Part shown: positions 19,403 to 29,108 of the stretch, piece by piece
How positions within the stretch are numbered: the stretch's first letter is position 1
Layout of the letters: every line of letters starts with the position of its first letter
Assembly: GCF_002563695.1 (NCBI RefSeq)
Contig: NZ_PDJI01000004.1
Span: 1,612,001-1,676,000 of the forward strand
Direction of reading: 5' to 3'
DNA from: Georgenia soli
GTDB taxonomy: Bacteria > Actinomycetota > Actinomycetes > Actinomycetales > Actinomycetaceae
Length of the DNA: 64,000 bases
The notes under the pieces: model-generated
Told to the model about the DNA's origin: nothing
Databases searched by the model: none
Seen by the model: only the letters and a program-made list of their open reading frames with translations
Program-made: the position numbers and the translations under genes

Positions 19403-19780
19403 ATGACCTCATCCCAGGCCCCCTCCCTCCTCAGCCGGCTGCGCGGGCTCCTCGGCGGCGGGTCCGACGAGCGGCTCGGCTCCAGCGTGAGCGCAGCCAG
19501 GGCCGTCGAGCTCGTCCGAGACGGCGCGAACCTCGTCGACGTGCGCGAGCGCTCCGAGTGGCGCTCCGGCCACGCACCGCAGGCCGTGCACATCCCGCTC
19601 GCCGACCTGGACAAGGCGCCCGGTCGGCTGACGAAGGACAGGCCGGTGGTCGTCATGTGCGCGTCCGGCATGCGCTCACGCACCGGGGCCAAGCACCTGA
19701 GGTCCCTCGGCCTCGACGCCGCCAGCCTCTCCGGCGGCATCGGCGCCTGGCAGCGCGCCGGCGGGGCGGTCCGCCGGTGA
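19403..19780 (+). CDS. Single-domain rhodanese
   Basis: A 125-residue protein with a short basic N-terminus and one rhodanese domain: NLVDVRERSEWRSGHAP, HIPLADLDKAP and the active-site loop MCASGMRSR with the catalytic Cys. It transfers sulfane sulfur to acceptors such as thiols. ATG 19403 has GGAAGGA upstream; the longer frame from 19316 would cross the operator. It belongs to the sulfur island by position and shared operator. Confidence 0.93.
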   Translation: MTSSQAPSLLSRLRGLLGGGSDERLGSSVSAARAVELVRDGANLVDVRERSEWRSGHAPQAVHIPLADLDKAPGRLTKDRPVVVMCASGMRSRTGAKHLRSLGLDAASLSGGIGAWQRAGGAVRR

Positions 19781-19879
19781 CGCAGCCGACCCGTCGCATC
19801 GTCGTGATCTCGGGCGGCTGGCTCACGCTGACGGCGGTGCACCCGGACCTGGTCTGACCCGGGCGCACCGCCGTCGGCG

Positions 19880-22800
19880 TCACTGCGCGGGGCCGGCCGA
19901 GAGGTCGTCGAACAGCCCGGTCACGGGCGCGCTCGTCGACGAGGCGGACAGGTAGGTGCGCAGCCCCACACCGCCCGCCACCTGCAGCGCGGCGGTGGAG
20001 TCGGTGACCGACGCCGTCCACGCGTCGGGCTCCGGTGTGCCGTCGGCCCACACCTTCGCCCGGAACGTCGTCGGCGAGGTGCCGGACGCCTGCGCCCGTA
20101 CCTGCACGAGCTGGCCCGGCTGGACGGTGAGCCCGGTGACCGTGCGGGTCTGCAGGGCCGTCTCCGTGCCACCGACGTTGCGGCCGAGGATGAGCGACAC
20201 GCCGCCGGTCGACAGCATCCTGACGTCGGCGTAGTAGCGGTCACCGGTGCTCACGAGCCGCGGCTGCACCGTCAGGTAGGTGCCGCCGCCGGTCGCGGCC
20301 TTGTCCGAGCCCACCCGCACCCGGACGTCCGTGTCCGTGGCGGACACCCCGAGCAGCTGCATGCCCGGGCCGCTGCCGGCGGTACCCATGCGGATCCGGC
20401 CCACGCCGTCGGCCACGGAGAAGTTCGTGGCCGTGCCGATCCGCGTCCAGGCCCCGCCCGTCTCGGCGCTCCCCCAGCCGCCCGTGACCGAGCGGGTGAA
20501 GGTGTCGAGCGCGAACGGGCCCGCGGTGGTGCTCACGGCGACCTGCTTCGTCGTGCTGCCCGTGGCACCGGCGTCGTCCGTGACGGTGAGCGTGACGTCG
20601 TAGGTGCCGCCCGCCGCGTAGGTGTGCGACGCCGTCGCGCCCGTCGCGGTGCCGCCGTCGCCGAAGGTCCAGGCGTACGAGGCGATCGTGCCGTCCGGGT
20701 CGCTCGAGCCGGAACCGTCGACGGCCACCGACAGGCCGTCCGGAGCCGCCGTGAACGAGGCCGTCGGCGCCGCGTTCGCCAGGGCGACCGTCACGGTCTT
20801 CGTCACCGAGCTCGACGCCCCGCGGTCGTCCGTCACCGTCAGCGTGACGTCGTAGGTGCCGCCCGCCGCGTAGGTGTGCGACGCCGTCGCGCCCGTCGCG
20901 GTGCCGCCGTCACCGAAGGTCCAGGCGTAGGAGGCGATGGTGCCGTCGTCGGTGGACGCCGATCCGTCGACGTTGACCGTCAGCCCGTCGCTGGTGGACC
21001 CGAAGGCCGCCACCGGGGGCTCGTTGGGCGCCGTCGTCGACGAGCCGGCCGCGTAGTGCGCCGCGACGCGAGCCGCCGGGAGCTCCTTCTTGTAGACGGC
21101 GACCTCGTCGAGGCTGCCGGCGAAGTAGCCGCTCGTCGGCGCCGAGGGCCACCCGGTCACCGTGTCGCCGCCGACGCGCCAGTACCCGATGGCCAGGTGC
21201 TGGCCGACGGTGACGTCGCTGCGCGCGCCGACCTGCCGGCCGTCGAGGTAGAGCCTCATGCCGCTCGGCGAGAGGGTGGCCACCGCGTGGTGCCAGGCCC
21301 CGTCGTTGTAGCTGGCGGTGCTGCTCACCACGAGCCTGCTGGCGTTCGGCCGCACCCCGAAGTGGATCCGGCCGGCGTTGTCCATGTACAGCTGCCGGTC
21401 GTGCCGGCTCGAGCTGCCCGCCGTGTTGCGGTTGCTCCAGCCGACCAGGCGGCCGCCCGTGGTCGTGGTGGTCCGGAACCAGGTCTCGACCGTGAACTCG
21501 TCCGGCGGGTGTCCCTGCGTGCCGGTGGCCGCCCACCCGGCGGTGGTGCCGTTGAAGGTGGCTGCGCCGTCGGTGTCGCCGCCGATCGCTCCCGGGGTGC
21601 CGCGGGTGACCCCGGTGCTCGCGGTGAGCGGGAGGAAGCCGACCGTGTCACCCATCGCGGTGCCGGAGGCCTCACCCATCCGCCAGTAGTCGGTGGGCTC
21701 GTCGTCGTAGACGGCCTTGACGTACGCACTGTCCGCGCCGCTGGACGCCACCGTCACGCTCGTCCAGGGAGAGTTGGCGACGTTGCCGAAGGGGTCCGTC
21801 ACCACGACCCGGTACTGGTGCGTCGACCCGGGGGCCAGCCCCGTGTCGGTGACGCCCATCGTGAACGGGTTCCAGAACCGCGCGGTGGTGCTGCGGGTGT
21901 GGATGAGCCCGGCCGCGTTCTGCGTGTCCCGGTAGACCCGGTACGTCAGGTGCTCGTTGTCGATGTCCTCGTTGGTGCGCCAGTTGACGCGCACCTTGCC
22001 CGCCTCGGTGGAGCGCACGTTGAGCGGGTAGGTCGCGTTGAACAGCGACGGGCCCTTCCTGTTGGGCGCCTTGCCGCTGAACGTGAACCGGGTGAGGCCC
22101 TGCTGGCTGGTGCCGTTGACCCGGGTGAACTCCCCGCCCAGGACGACGTAGTCGTCGTTCCCGACGACGCTCCACGGCCCCTGGGCCTGGCCGGTGAACG
22201 TGCCGGCGTTGATGTTCGGGAACCAGCCGAGCATCGAGGATCGGGGCTGGCCCTCGAAGTTGGCGTACCGGCCCTGGTCGGGCTCCCACGTCACGGTGCC
22301 CGTCGGCTCCTTGCCGAGCGCGATGGCGCGGTAGTAGGGGTAGTCGCCGACGCCGCCGGCCCCCTGCCGGACGCCGTCGATGTTCTCGCAGTAGTGGGTG
22401 TGGCTGGCGCCGTACACCACGTCGCCGATCGGGTAGACGCCGTACATGTCCCCGTGGCAGTCGTCGAGCCAGCGGACCTCGCCGGCGTTCCAGCTCGCCG
22501 CGAACACCCCTTCCCAGGTGCCGCCCGTGCGCCCGTAGGTCCAGCCGCCGCCGTAGATGTACTCGCCGTCGGTGGCCAGGGTGTCGATCGCGCCGTCGAC
22601 GGTGCCGTTGCGCACGTACTGGTTGGTCTGGAACGGCAGGCTCGCGCCGGTGGTGGCGTCGACCATCCCCAGGCCGTACCCGGGGTTGCTCGAGCCGTTG
22701 AGCGCGGTGAAGCCACCGCCGACGGCGACCTTGGTGCCCTCGGGGTTGATCGTCAGCGCCGCGACCGTCCCGCCGGTGGCCTGCGGCGCCCAGTCGAGCA

Positions 22801-23464
22801 GCGCGCCGTTCGAGGCGTTGAACGCCGCGAGGTTCTGGCGGTTGACGCTGCCGACCCCGAGGAAGGACCCGCCGACGTAGACCTTGTCGTTCGTGGCCAC
22901 GACGGCGGCCACGTCGTAGTTGACCGGCGGCGCGAAGTTCGCGACGAGCGCTCCGGTCGCCGCGTCGAAGGCGGCGACGCGGCGCCGCGTCTGCCCGTTG
23001 ACGGACGTGAACTCGCCGCCGACGTAGATGCGGCTCTTGTCCGGGGAGACGGCGATCGAGCGCACCTGCTGGTTGAACGTCGGCGCGAAGGACGTCATCT
23101 GCCCCGTGGTGACGTTGAAGGCCAGCATGTTGCCGCGGGGAACGGTGCTCTGCCCGGGCGCCGCCCCCGCCGGCCGGGCGTCGGTGAAGTTCCCGCCCAC
23201 GTAGACGATGTCCCCGACCATCGCCATCGCCCACACGACACCGTTGATCTGCGGCGTGGGCAGCTCGTCCGCGGAGACCGTGACCGGCGTCGCGGGGTCG
23301 CCGGGGTCGGCCGGCGCCGTGTCCGCCTGCGCCCTCGGCACACCACCGAGGCTGAGACCCGTGACGGACAGTGCCGCGGCCAGAACCGCGGCGAGGAGGA
23401 GCCGCAGCACCCTCCCGGGTGCTGCCGGCAATGCGCTCGAACTGATCACCTCGATCAACCCCAC
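19880..23464 (-). CDS. Large secreted PKD/LamG-domain protein with N-terminal propeller
   Basis: The 1194-residue protein has a Sec signal (LLLAAVLAAALSVTGLSL, ending near RAQADTAPAD), an N-terminal repeat region of propeller type (IVYVGGNFTDAR, IYVGGEFTSVNGQTRR, VYVGGSFLGVG, VVLGGEFTRVNGTSQQG), a fibronectin-like segment, a LamG/concanavalin-like domain (EFTVETWFRT, WHHAVATLS, GSLDEVAVY), two PKD domains (SYAWTFGDGGTATGAT twice) and a C-terminal jelly-roll-like region. No cell-wall sorting signal is seen. Likely an extracellular glycan-binding or adhesive protein. GTG 23464 is the first start; GTG 23446 is possible. Confidence 0.85.
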   Translation of the reverse strand: MGLIEVISSSALPAAPGRVLRLLLAAVLAAALSVTGLSLGGVPRAQADTAPADPGDPATPVTVSADELPTPQINGVVWAMAMVGDIVYVGGNFTDARPAGAAPGQSTVPRGNMLAFNVTTGQMTSFAPTFNQQVRSIAVSPDKSRIYVGGEFTSVNGQTRRRVAAFDAATGALVANFAPPVNYDVAAVVATNDKVYVGGSFLGVGSVNRQNLAAFNASNGALLDWAPQATGGTVAALTINPEGTKVAVGGGFTALNGSSNPGYGLGMVDATTGASLPFQTNQYVRNGTVDGAIDTLATDGEYIYGGGWTYGRTGGTWEGVFAASWNAGEVRWLDDCHGDMYGVYPIGDVVYGASHTHYCENIDGVRQGAGGVGDYPYYRAIALGKEPTGTVTWEPDQGRYANFEGQPRSSMLGWFPNINAGTFTGQAQGPWSVVGNDDYVVLGGEFTRVNGTSQQGLTRFTFSGKAPNRKGPSLFNATYPLNVRSTEAGKVRVNWRTNEDIDNEHLTYRVYRDTQNAAGLIHTRSTTARFWNPFTMGVTDTGLAPGSTHQYRVVVTDPFGNVANSPWTSVTVASSGADSAYVKAVYDDEPTDYWRMGEASGTAMGDTVGFLPLTASTGVTRGTPGAIGGDTDGAATFNGTTAGWAATGTQGHPPDEFTVETWFRTTTTTGGRLVGWSNRNTAGSSSRHDRQLYMDNAGRIHFGVRPNASRLVVSSTASYNDGAWHHAVATLSPSGMRLYLDGRQVGARSDVTVGQHLAIGYWRVGGDTVTGWPSAPTSGYFAGSLDEVAVYKKELPAARVAAHYAAGSSTTAPNEPPVAAFGSTSDGLTVNVDGSASTDDGTIASYAWTFGDGGTATGATASHTYAAGGTYDVTLTVTDDRGASSSVTKTVTVALANAAPTASFTAAPDGLSVAVDGSGSSDPDGTIASYAWTFGDGGTATGATASHTYAAGGTYDVTLTVTDDAGATGSTTKQVAVSTTAGPFALDTFTRSVTGGWGSAETGGAWTRIGTATNFSVADGVGRIRMGTAGSGPGMQLLGVSATDTDVRVRVGSDKAATGGGTYLTVQPRLVSTGDRYYADVRMLSTGGVSLILGRNVGGTETALQTRTVTGLTVQPGQLVQVRAQASGTSPTTFRAKVWADGTPEPDAWTASVTDSTAALQVAGGVGLRTYLSASSTSAPVTGLFDDLSAGPAQ
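20589..20946. repeat. Duplicated PKD module at DNA level
   Basis: Bases 20589-20659 and 20841-20911 are identical over 71 positions, and the similarity continues with few mismatches to about 20694 and 20946. The offset is 252 bases (84 codons), the length of one PKD domain, so the domains arose by a recent or conversion-maintained duplication. Confidence 0.8.
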
Positions 23465-23563
23465 ATTCGCTGAGAGTGGTAAGGGTCCGCGTCGCGTGGA
23501 GCGAGCGGGGTGCCCGTGGCGGCCGCCACGGGTGGAGAGAGCTTCCGGTCCGTGACTCCCCTG

Positions 23564-24328
23564 TCAGTCGACGGCGCCCTCGAAGGCCACGGTGGGCGCC
23601 TCGCCCGTGTAGCTGATCTCGACGCGGACGTCGTCACGCTGGTCCTCGGGAACGGCGAAGACGTACGTCCCGGTGGCCGAGGCGCCGGCCGCCAGCTCGC
23701 CCTGGAGAGGCGCGCTGCCCTGCCCGAAGTCGGTGGCGGGGGTGCGGTCCCCGCCGTAGGAGAGGTAGCCGACCACGCCGTCCAGCGCGATCGGCGCGTC
23801 CGAGCCGTTGGTGGCGCGGACGGTCACCTCCAGCGCGGGACCGGCGACCTCACCCGGTGCACGCGCGACCCCCTGCACCCCACGGACCCCGGCCAGCCGC
23901 ACGGTCAGCCCGGTGCCGAAGTCGCCGGTCCCGTCCAGGTCGACCGGGGCCTGCGTGCGCACCGACCCGACCGGCACGGTTCTGCCCTGCCCGGGCGTAC
24001 TGGGCGCACCCGGGCTCGGTGACGGGATGGTGGAGCCGTCCGGCATCGTGGTCGGGGCAGGCTGCGGTGGCGCCCCGGTCGCCGTCGCCGTCGCCGACGG
24101 GGTGGCGGACGCTGTGGCGACCGCCGACGGCGCGGCGTCGTCGACCCCGGCGGGCCCACCGCCGTCGCGCGAGGCGGAGACACCCCACCCCACGCCCGCG
24201 AGCACCGCGACGAGCGCCGCGGCCACGAGGGCGCGCCTGCGCGCCGTGGCCCCCACGTCAGCGGACCTTCCCGGGGACGCACCGCCCCCCGACGCGGACG
24301 TATCCGTCCCCATCAGGCCAGGGGGCAT
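23564..24328 (-). CDS. Membrane-anchored lipoprotein-like/DUF4352-type extracellular protein
   Basis: A 254-residue protein with a basic stretch and one membrane segment (ALVAAALVAVLAGVGWGV at about 30-48), a Ser/Thr/Pro-rich linker and a C-terminal beta-sandwich region (ALEVTVRATNGSDAPIALDGV; YVFAVPEDQRDDVRVEISY) resembling DUF4352 domains. No lipobox Cys. Function unknown. Starts at TTG 24355, ATG 24328 and ATG 24313 are all possible; 24328 has GGAG ten bases upstream. Confidence 0.75.
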   Translation of the reverse strand: MPPGLMGTDTSASGGGASPGRSADVGATARRRALVAAALVAVLAGVGWGVSASRDGGGPAGVDDAAPSAVATASATPSATATATGAPPQPAPTTMPDGSTIPSPSPGAPSTPGQGRTVPVGSVRTQAPVDLDGTGDFGTGLTVRLAGVRGVQGVARAPGEVAGPALEVTVRATNGSDAPIALDGVVGYLSYGGDRTPATDFGQGSAPLQGELAAGASATGTYVFAVPEDQRDDVRVEISYTGEAPTVAFEGAVD

Positions 24329-24557
24329 GCCCCATCCGCTCCGAGGTGTACGCAACCATTCCGTCGCCCCATTCCCCCCCGGCTGAAGCGAGTATCAGAT
24401 GGGGAGTGAGGGCGCGTCCCCCGTTTGAAAATCACTTGTCCCCCGCCCCAAAAGGGCCGCTTCCTCCAGCACCGAGAGGCGGTCGGCGCCCGCTGCGCGA
24501 CCCCCGCGGACGACGGCGTCACGGAGCCTTAGCATGGGTGGCGAGGGACTGACCGAG

Positions 24558-26153
24558 ATGCGTGCCCGTCGCGACGATGCGAGCCGGCTGGTGGCCGTGC
24601 TGCTGGGCCTGCTCGCGCTCCTGGCCGGGCTGGGCGCGAGCGCGGCCGCCCCACCGCCCGGGAACGCGGCCACCGCCCCACGGGTGCTCGCGACCACCCT
24701 CGCCACCCCCGTCACGCCCGTGATCGCGGAGCACGTCGCCGAGGGGATCCGCCGGGCGCACGACGGGGGCTACGCCGCGTACGTCATCGAGCTCGACACC
24801 CCGGGCGGGCTCGTCACTGCCATGCGCGACATCGTCCGGGACATCCTTGGCAGCGACGTACCCGTGATCGTCTACGTCTCCCCCGCCGGTGCCCGGGCAG
24901 GATCAGCCGGGGCGATCATCTCCCTCGCGTCGCACGTGCTCGTCATGGCCCCGGGCACCACCATCGGCGCCGCGACACCGGTGGGGCCCCAGGGCGAGAA
25001 GGTGTCCGGAAAGATCGTCAACGACGCCGCCGCCCAGGCCGGCGCCCTGGCGAACCTGCGCGGGCGCGACGCGGGCTTCGCCGAGGAGGCCGTGCGCGAC
25101 GGGCGCAGCATCGCGGTGGAGGAGGCGCTCCGGCTCGGCGTGGCCGACGGCCGCGCCACCGACCTGGCCGGGGCCCTGAGGGTCGCGGACGGCCGCGAGG
25201 TCACCGTCGCGGGCGACCGCACGGTCACCGTCGCCACCGCCGACGCCACCGTCGACCGCCAGGACCTGAGCCTGTTCCGGCGCGTCCTGCAGGTCCTCGT
25301 GGACCCGGACCTCACGTTCCTCCTGCTCGTCCTCGGCGCCCTGGGCCTCATCTACGAGCTGGCGACCCCTGGGGTCGGGATCGCCGGGTCCGTGGGCGCG
25401 GTGTCGCTCGTCATCGCCCTCTTCTCCCTCTCCGTCCTTCCGGTCGCGGCCGTCGGCGTCCTGCTGCTCCTGCTCGCCGTCGGGCTGTTCGCCGCCGAGG
25501 CGTTCGCGCCCGGGACCGCCGGTTTCGCCCTCGGAGGTGCCGTCGTGCTCGTGCTCTCCTCGTTCTTCCTCTTCGACTCCTCCGAGGGCGTCTCGGTCGA
25601 CCCGGCCGTCGCCGTGCCGCTGGCCGCCGTGCTGTTCGTCGGCGCGGTCCTCGCGGGCCGGCTCGTCATGCGCACGCGGCACCTGCCCTCGACCACCACC
25701 GGGGGCGACCTGCTCACGGGCCGCACCGTGCGGCTCGCCGAGGCCGACGGCGCCACGGGCCGTGCGTTCACCGAGGGGACCTGGTGGTCCGTGCGCAGCA
25801 CCGGTGCCACCCTCGTGCCCGGGGGTGACGTCACCGTGGTCGGGCTCGACGGGCTCACGCTGGTCGTCGAGCCGCAGGCGTCCGCCCCGGAGCCGCAGAC
25901 CCGCGCCTCGGAGTCCCCGGCCCCTGGCTCGGCCGAAGTCCTGCCGTCGGCGCCGCCGGTAGGCGCCCAACCCGGGGCACCGCTCGACGACGACGCAGCC
26001 ACCGTCGTCGAGCCGCGCGTCGTGCCCGACCCGGCGGTCGCCGTCGACGAGCGGGTGGTCCCGGGCCCCGCCGTCGTCGACCGGCCGGCCGGGACGCAGC
26101 AGCCGATCACCACCGGAACGGCCTGGGGGACCGAAAGGAAGGACTCCGCATGA
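24558..26153 (+). CDS. NfeD family membrane-bound serine protease (ClpP class)
   Basis: The 531-residue protein has a signal/anchor, a ClpP-like protease domain (VIELDTPGGLVTAMRDIV; SAGAIISLASH with the catalytic Ser; GEKVSGKIVNDAAA with the Lys), several membrane helices (about 240-380), an OB-fold NfeD domain (GRTVRLAEADG; VVGLDGLTLVVEP) and a disordered acidic/proline tail. It is thought to cleave the C-terminus of its stomatin partner, encoded next with an ATGA overlap. ATG 24558 follows GAGGGA; ATG 24534 lacks a ribosome site. Confidence 0.93.
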   Translation: MRARRDDASRLVAVLLGLLALLAGLGASAAAPPPGNAATAPRVLATTLATPVTPVIAEHVAEGIRRAHDGGYAAYVIELDTPGGLVTAMRDIVRDILGSDVPVIVYVSPAGARAGSAGAIISLASHVLVMAPGTTIGAATPVGPQGEKVSGKIVNDAAAQAGALANLRGRDAGFAEEAVRDGRSIAVEEALRLGVADGRATDLAGALRVADGREVTVAGDRTVTVATADATVDRQDLSLFRRVLQVLVDPDLTFLLLVLGALGLIYELATPGVGIAGSVGAVSLVIALFSLSVLPVAAVGVLLLLLAVGLFAAEAFAPGTAGFALGGAVVLVLSSFFLFDSSEGVSVDPAVAVPLAAVLFVGAVLAGRLVMRTRHLPSTTTGGDLLTGRTVRLAEADGATGRAFTEGTWWSVRSTGATLVPGGDVTVVGLDGLTLVVEPQASAPEPQTRASESPAPGSAEVLPSAPPVGAQPGAPLDDDAATVVEPRVVPDPAVAVDERVVPGPAVVDRPAGTQQPITTGTAWGTERKDSA

Positions 26154-27076
26154 GCACCGCACTTCTCGTCGGCCTCGGGGTGGCCGCCCTCGTCGTCCTG
26201 CTCCTCCTCGCCGCGGCCGTGCACGTGCTGCCCGAGTACGAGCGCGGCGTGATCCTGCGCCTCGGGCGCATCCAGCCGCTGAAGGGGCCGGGCCTCATCG
26301 TCATCGTCCCGGTCGTCGACCGCCTGACCCGGGTGAACCTGCGCACGCAGACCTACGACATCCCGCCGCAGGACATCATCACGCGCGACAACGTGACGGT
26401 CCGCGTCAACGCGGTGACCTACTTCAACGTCATCGACGCGATCCGCTCGGTGCTGTCCATCGACGACTACCGCTTCGGCACCCAGCAGATCGCGCAGACC
26501 ACCCTGCGCTCGATCCTCGGCCAGACGGCGCTGGACGACCTGCTGACCAAGCGTGACGAGGTCAACCAGCGCCTGCAGCAGGTCATCGACTCCGTCACCG
26601 ACCCGTGGGGCGTGAAGGTCACCATCGTCGAGGTCAAGGACGTCATCCTGCCCGAGGGCATGCGGCGCGCGATGGCCCGGCAGGCCGAGTCCGAGCGCGA
26701 CCGGCGCGCCAAGGTCATCCACGCGCTCGGCGAGAAGGAGGCTGCCACGAACCTCGGCGAGGCCGCCGTCGTGCTCGAGGCCCACCCCGCCGCGCTGCAG
26801 CTGAGGGTGCTGAGCACCCTCCTGGAGGTGGGGTCGGAGCAGAACTCCACGATCGCCTTCCCCATCCCCATGGAGTTCCTGCGCACGCTCGACCCCACCC
26901 GCGCGACCGCCGCGGGCGACGGTCGGCCGGGCGCGGGCCCGACGGTCTCCGCGCCGGCGCCGGTCGCCCCACCGCCCACTGCCCCACCGGTCGCCCCACC
27001 GGCCACCGCTCCACCGGCCACGGCCCCGCCGGCCACGGCACCGCCGGACGTGCCGCCCGCGAGCGCGGCCGCGTGA
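26150..27076 (+). CDS. Slipin (SPFH/stomatin-like protein)
   Basis: A 308-residue membrane-associated protein: one N-terminal helix (LLVGLGVAALVVLLLLAAA), an SPFH domain (YERGVILRLGRIQ, RTQTYDIPPQDIITRDNV, DDLLTKRDEVNQRLQQ) and the membrane-microdomain helix region ARQAESERDRRAKVIHA. The C-terminus has tandem PPATA units (about 275-300), a likely protease-target tail. It overlaps the NfeD gene by four bases, the classical operon. Confidence 0.94.
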   Translation: MSTALLVGLGVAALVVLLLLAAAVHVLPEYERGVILRLGRIQPLKGPGLIVIVPVVDRLTRVNLRTQTYDIPPQDIITRDNVTVRVNAVTYFNVIDAIRSVLSIDDYRFGTQQIAQTTLRSILGQTALDDLLTKRDEVNQRLQQVIDSVTDPWGVKVTIVEVKDVILPEGMRRAMARQAESERDRRAKVIHALGEKEAATNLGEAAVVLEAHPAALQLRVLSTLLEVGSEQNSTIAFPIPMEFLRTLDPTRATAAGDGRPGAGPTVSAPAPVAPPPTAPPVAPPATAPPATAPPATAPPDVPPASAAA

Positions 27077-27146
27077 CGGCGACGGCGCGGGGCGCAGGCA
27101 GGTCGGCCCAGCCTCCGGCGTCGGTGCCGCGCCCTACGCTTCGACC

Positions 27147-29012
27147 ATGAGCACCACCTCCCCCGTCCCGCGCACCGACCCGAACGTGTGGCCGCCGCCC
27201 CAGTGGGAGCTGCGGCTGCGGGCCCGGGAGGTCGAGCTGCCCGAGTGGGCGGAGGACGCCCCGGACCGGGCGGTCGTGGTCGCGACCGACCGTGGCGTGC
27301 TGCAGGTGCACTCGTTCGAGGTCTCCACGGGCCGGCTCGTCCCCGCCACGGACCGGCCGCAGGGCACCACCACGTGCGCCATCGACCCGCGCGGCGCGTG
27401 GGTGTGGTGGTTCGACGACACCGACGGCGACGAGTTCGGCCGGTGGCGCCGCCAGCCGTTCGGCTCCCCGCCGGGGCAGGGCGTGCAGGACCCGATCAAC
27501 CTGCCCGACTCCTACCCCGCGGGGCTGCTGCTCGCCCGGGACGGCACCGCCGTCGTCGGCCGGACCGACGACCGCGGCACCACGGTGCACCAGGTGGTGG
27601 TCGGCGGTGCCGGCTACGGCACGGACACCCCGGTGCTGCTGTACCGCCACACCAACGACGCCGTCGCCGCGGCGCTGTCGCACGACGGCAACCTCGTGGC
27701 GGTCGAGCACTCCGAGCGCGGCGACAACCGCCGCCCCGCGCTGCGGGTGGTGCGCTCCGACACGGGTGCCGTCGTCGCCGACCTGGACGACGGCCCGGGC
27801 CGGGCGCTCAGCGCCATCGACTTCGCCCCGCTCGACGGCGACCTGCGGCTCCTGGTGGGCCACGAGCGGCGCGGCCGGTCCGAGCTCGCCGTGTGGGACC
27901 TGGGCACCGCGCTGGTGCAGGACGTGCGGCTGACCGACGGTGCCGGTGACCCGCTGCCCGGCGAGGTGACCGAGGCGTGGTGGTACCCCGGCGGGCGGGA
28001 GCTGCTGGTCGCCGTCGACCACCTCGCGCGCACGCGCCTGTACCGCCACGTCCTGGCGACCGGCACGACGACGCCGCTCGGCCCCCCGGACGGCTCCGTC
28101 GCCGAGGCCGGCCCGCGGCCCGACGGCGACGTGTGGCTGCGTTGGTCCTCCGCCGCCCAGCCGCGGCAGGTCATCTCCGCCCGCACCGGCCGCGAGGTGG
28201 TCAGCGCCGGCGGGCACCGTCCCGCCCCCTCGGTGCCGGTCCGCGACGTGTGGGCCGACGGGCCCGGCGGCCGGGTGCACGCGCTGCTGCGCGTCCCGGA
28301 GGCCGGCTCCGCCCCGTACCCCACCGTCGTCGACCTGCACGGGGGGCCGGCGTGGCACCGGTCCGACTCCTTCTCCCCCTACCTGGCGGCCTGGGTCGAC
28401 CACGGCTTCGCCGTCGTCTCGGTCAACTACCGCGGGTCCACGGGGTACGGCACCGCGTGGCGGGACGCGCTCGAGGGCCGCGTCGGGCTGACGGAGCTGG
28501 AGGACGTCGCGGCGGTGCACGACGCGCTGGTGGCCGAGGGGGTGGTGGACCCGGCGCGGTCCGTGCTCGTCGGGGCGTCGTGGGGCGGGTATCTCACCCT
28601 GCTCGGGCTGGGCACGCAGCCGGACCGGTGGGCGCTGGGGCTCGCGGACGTCCCGGTGGCGGACTACCTGACGGCGTACCACGAGGAGATGCCGGACCTG
28701 CAGGCGTTCGACCGCTCGTTGTTCGGCGGCTCACCCGAGGAGGTGCCGGACCGCTACCGGGAGTCCAGCCCGCTGACCTACGTCGACGCCGTCCGCGCGC
28801 CGGTGCTGATCACGGCGGGCCGCAACGATCCTCGGTGCCCGCTCGGGCAGATCGACTCCTACGTGGGCGCGCTGCGGGCCCGTCCCGACCACGGGGCCGC
28901 GGTCGAGCTGTACACGTACGGGGCCGGGCACGGCTCGGTCGTGGACGACGAGGAGGTCTCGCAGCTGCGCCGTCAGCTGGACTTCGTGGCCCGCCACCTG
29001 CCGACCGGCTGA
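27147..29012 (+). CDS. S9 family serine peptidase (acylaminoacyl-peptidase type)
   Basis: The 621-residue protein has an N-terminal seven-bladed propeller region and a C-terminal alpha/beta hydrolase domain. Catalytic triad: Ser in VLVGASWGGYLT (about residue 476), Asp in ITAGRNDPRCPLGQ, His in YGAGHGSV. VDLHGGPAWHRSDSF forms the oxyanion loop. It has no signal peptide and is probably a cytosolic oligopeptidase. ATG 27147 has TACGCT six bases upstream and no Shine-Dalgarno. Confidence 0.94.
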   Translation: MSTTSPVPRTDPNVWPPPQWELRLRAREVELPEWAEDAPDRAVVVATDRGVLQVHSFEVSTGRLVPATDRPQGTTTCAIDPRGAWVWWFDDTDGDEFGRWRRQPFGSPPGQGVQDPINLPDSYPAGLLLARDGTAVVGRTDDRGTTVHQVVVGGAGYGTDTPVLLYRHTNDAVAAALSHDGNLVAVEHSERGDNRRPALRVVRSDTGAVVADLDDGPGRALSAIDFAPLDGDLRLLVGHERRGRSELAVWDLGTALVQDVRLTDGAGDPLPGEVTEAWWYPGGRELLVAVDHLARTRLYRHVLATGTTTPLGPPDGSVAEAGPRPDGDVWLRWSSAAQPRQVISARTGREVVSAGGHRPAPSVPVRDVWADGPGGRVHALLRVPEAGSAPYPTVVDLHGGPAWHRSDSFSPYLAAWVDHGFAVVSVNYRGSTGYGTAWRDALEGRVGLTELEDVAAVHDALVAEGVVDPARSVLVGASWGGYLTLLGLGTQPDRWALGLADVPVADYLTAYHEEMPDLQAFDRSLFGGSPEEVPDRYRESSPLTYVDAVRAPVLITAGRNDPRCPLGQIDSYVGALRARPDHGAAVELYTYGAGHGSVVDDEEVSQLRRQLDFVARHLPTG

Positions 29013-29108
29013 GCGTCCTGCACAGTTCGTGCGGGACGGTCGGCAAGGGCACGGGAACGGCACGCCCGAGGGCAGACACAACCGCACGCGTGCTGCCATG
29101 CTTCGGCC

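Noticed and set aside
19777..19857. 26-codon frame starting GTG at the rhodanese stop (TRRIVVISGGW)
   Set aside because: Its overlap with the stop looks like coupling, but it is too short to support; possibly a remnant.
20624..23473. 949-codon plus-strand frame antisense to the PKD protein
   Set aside because: Mirrors the codon pattern of the true minus-strand gene; no signal peptide or domain.
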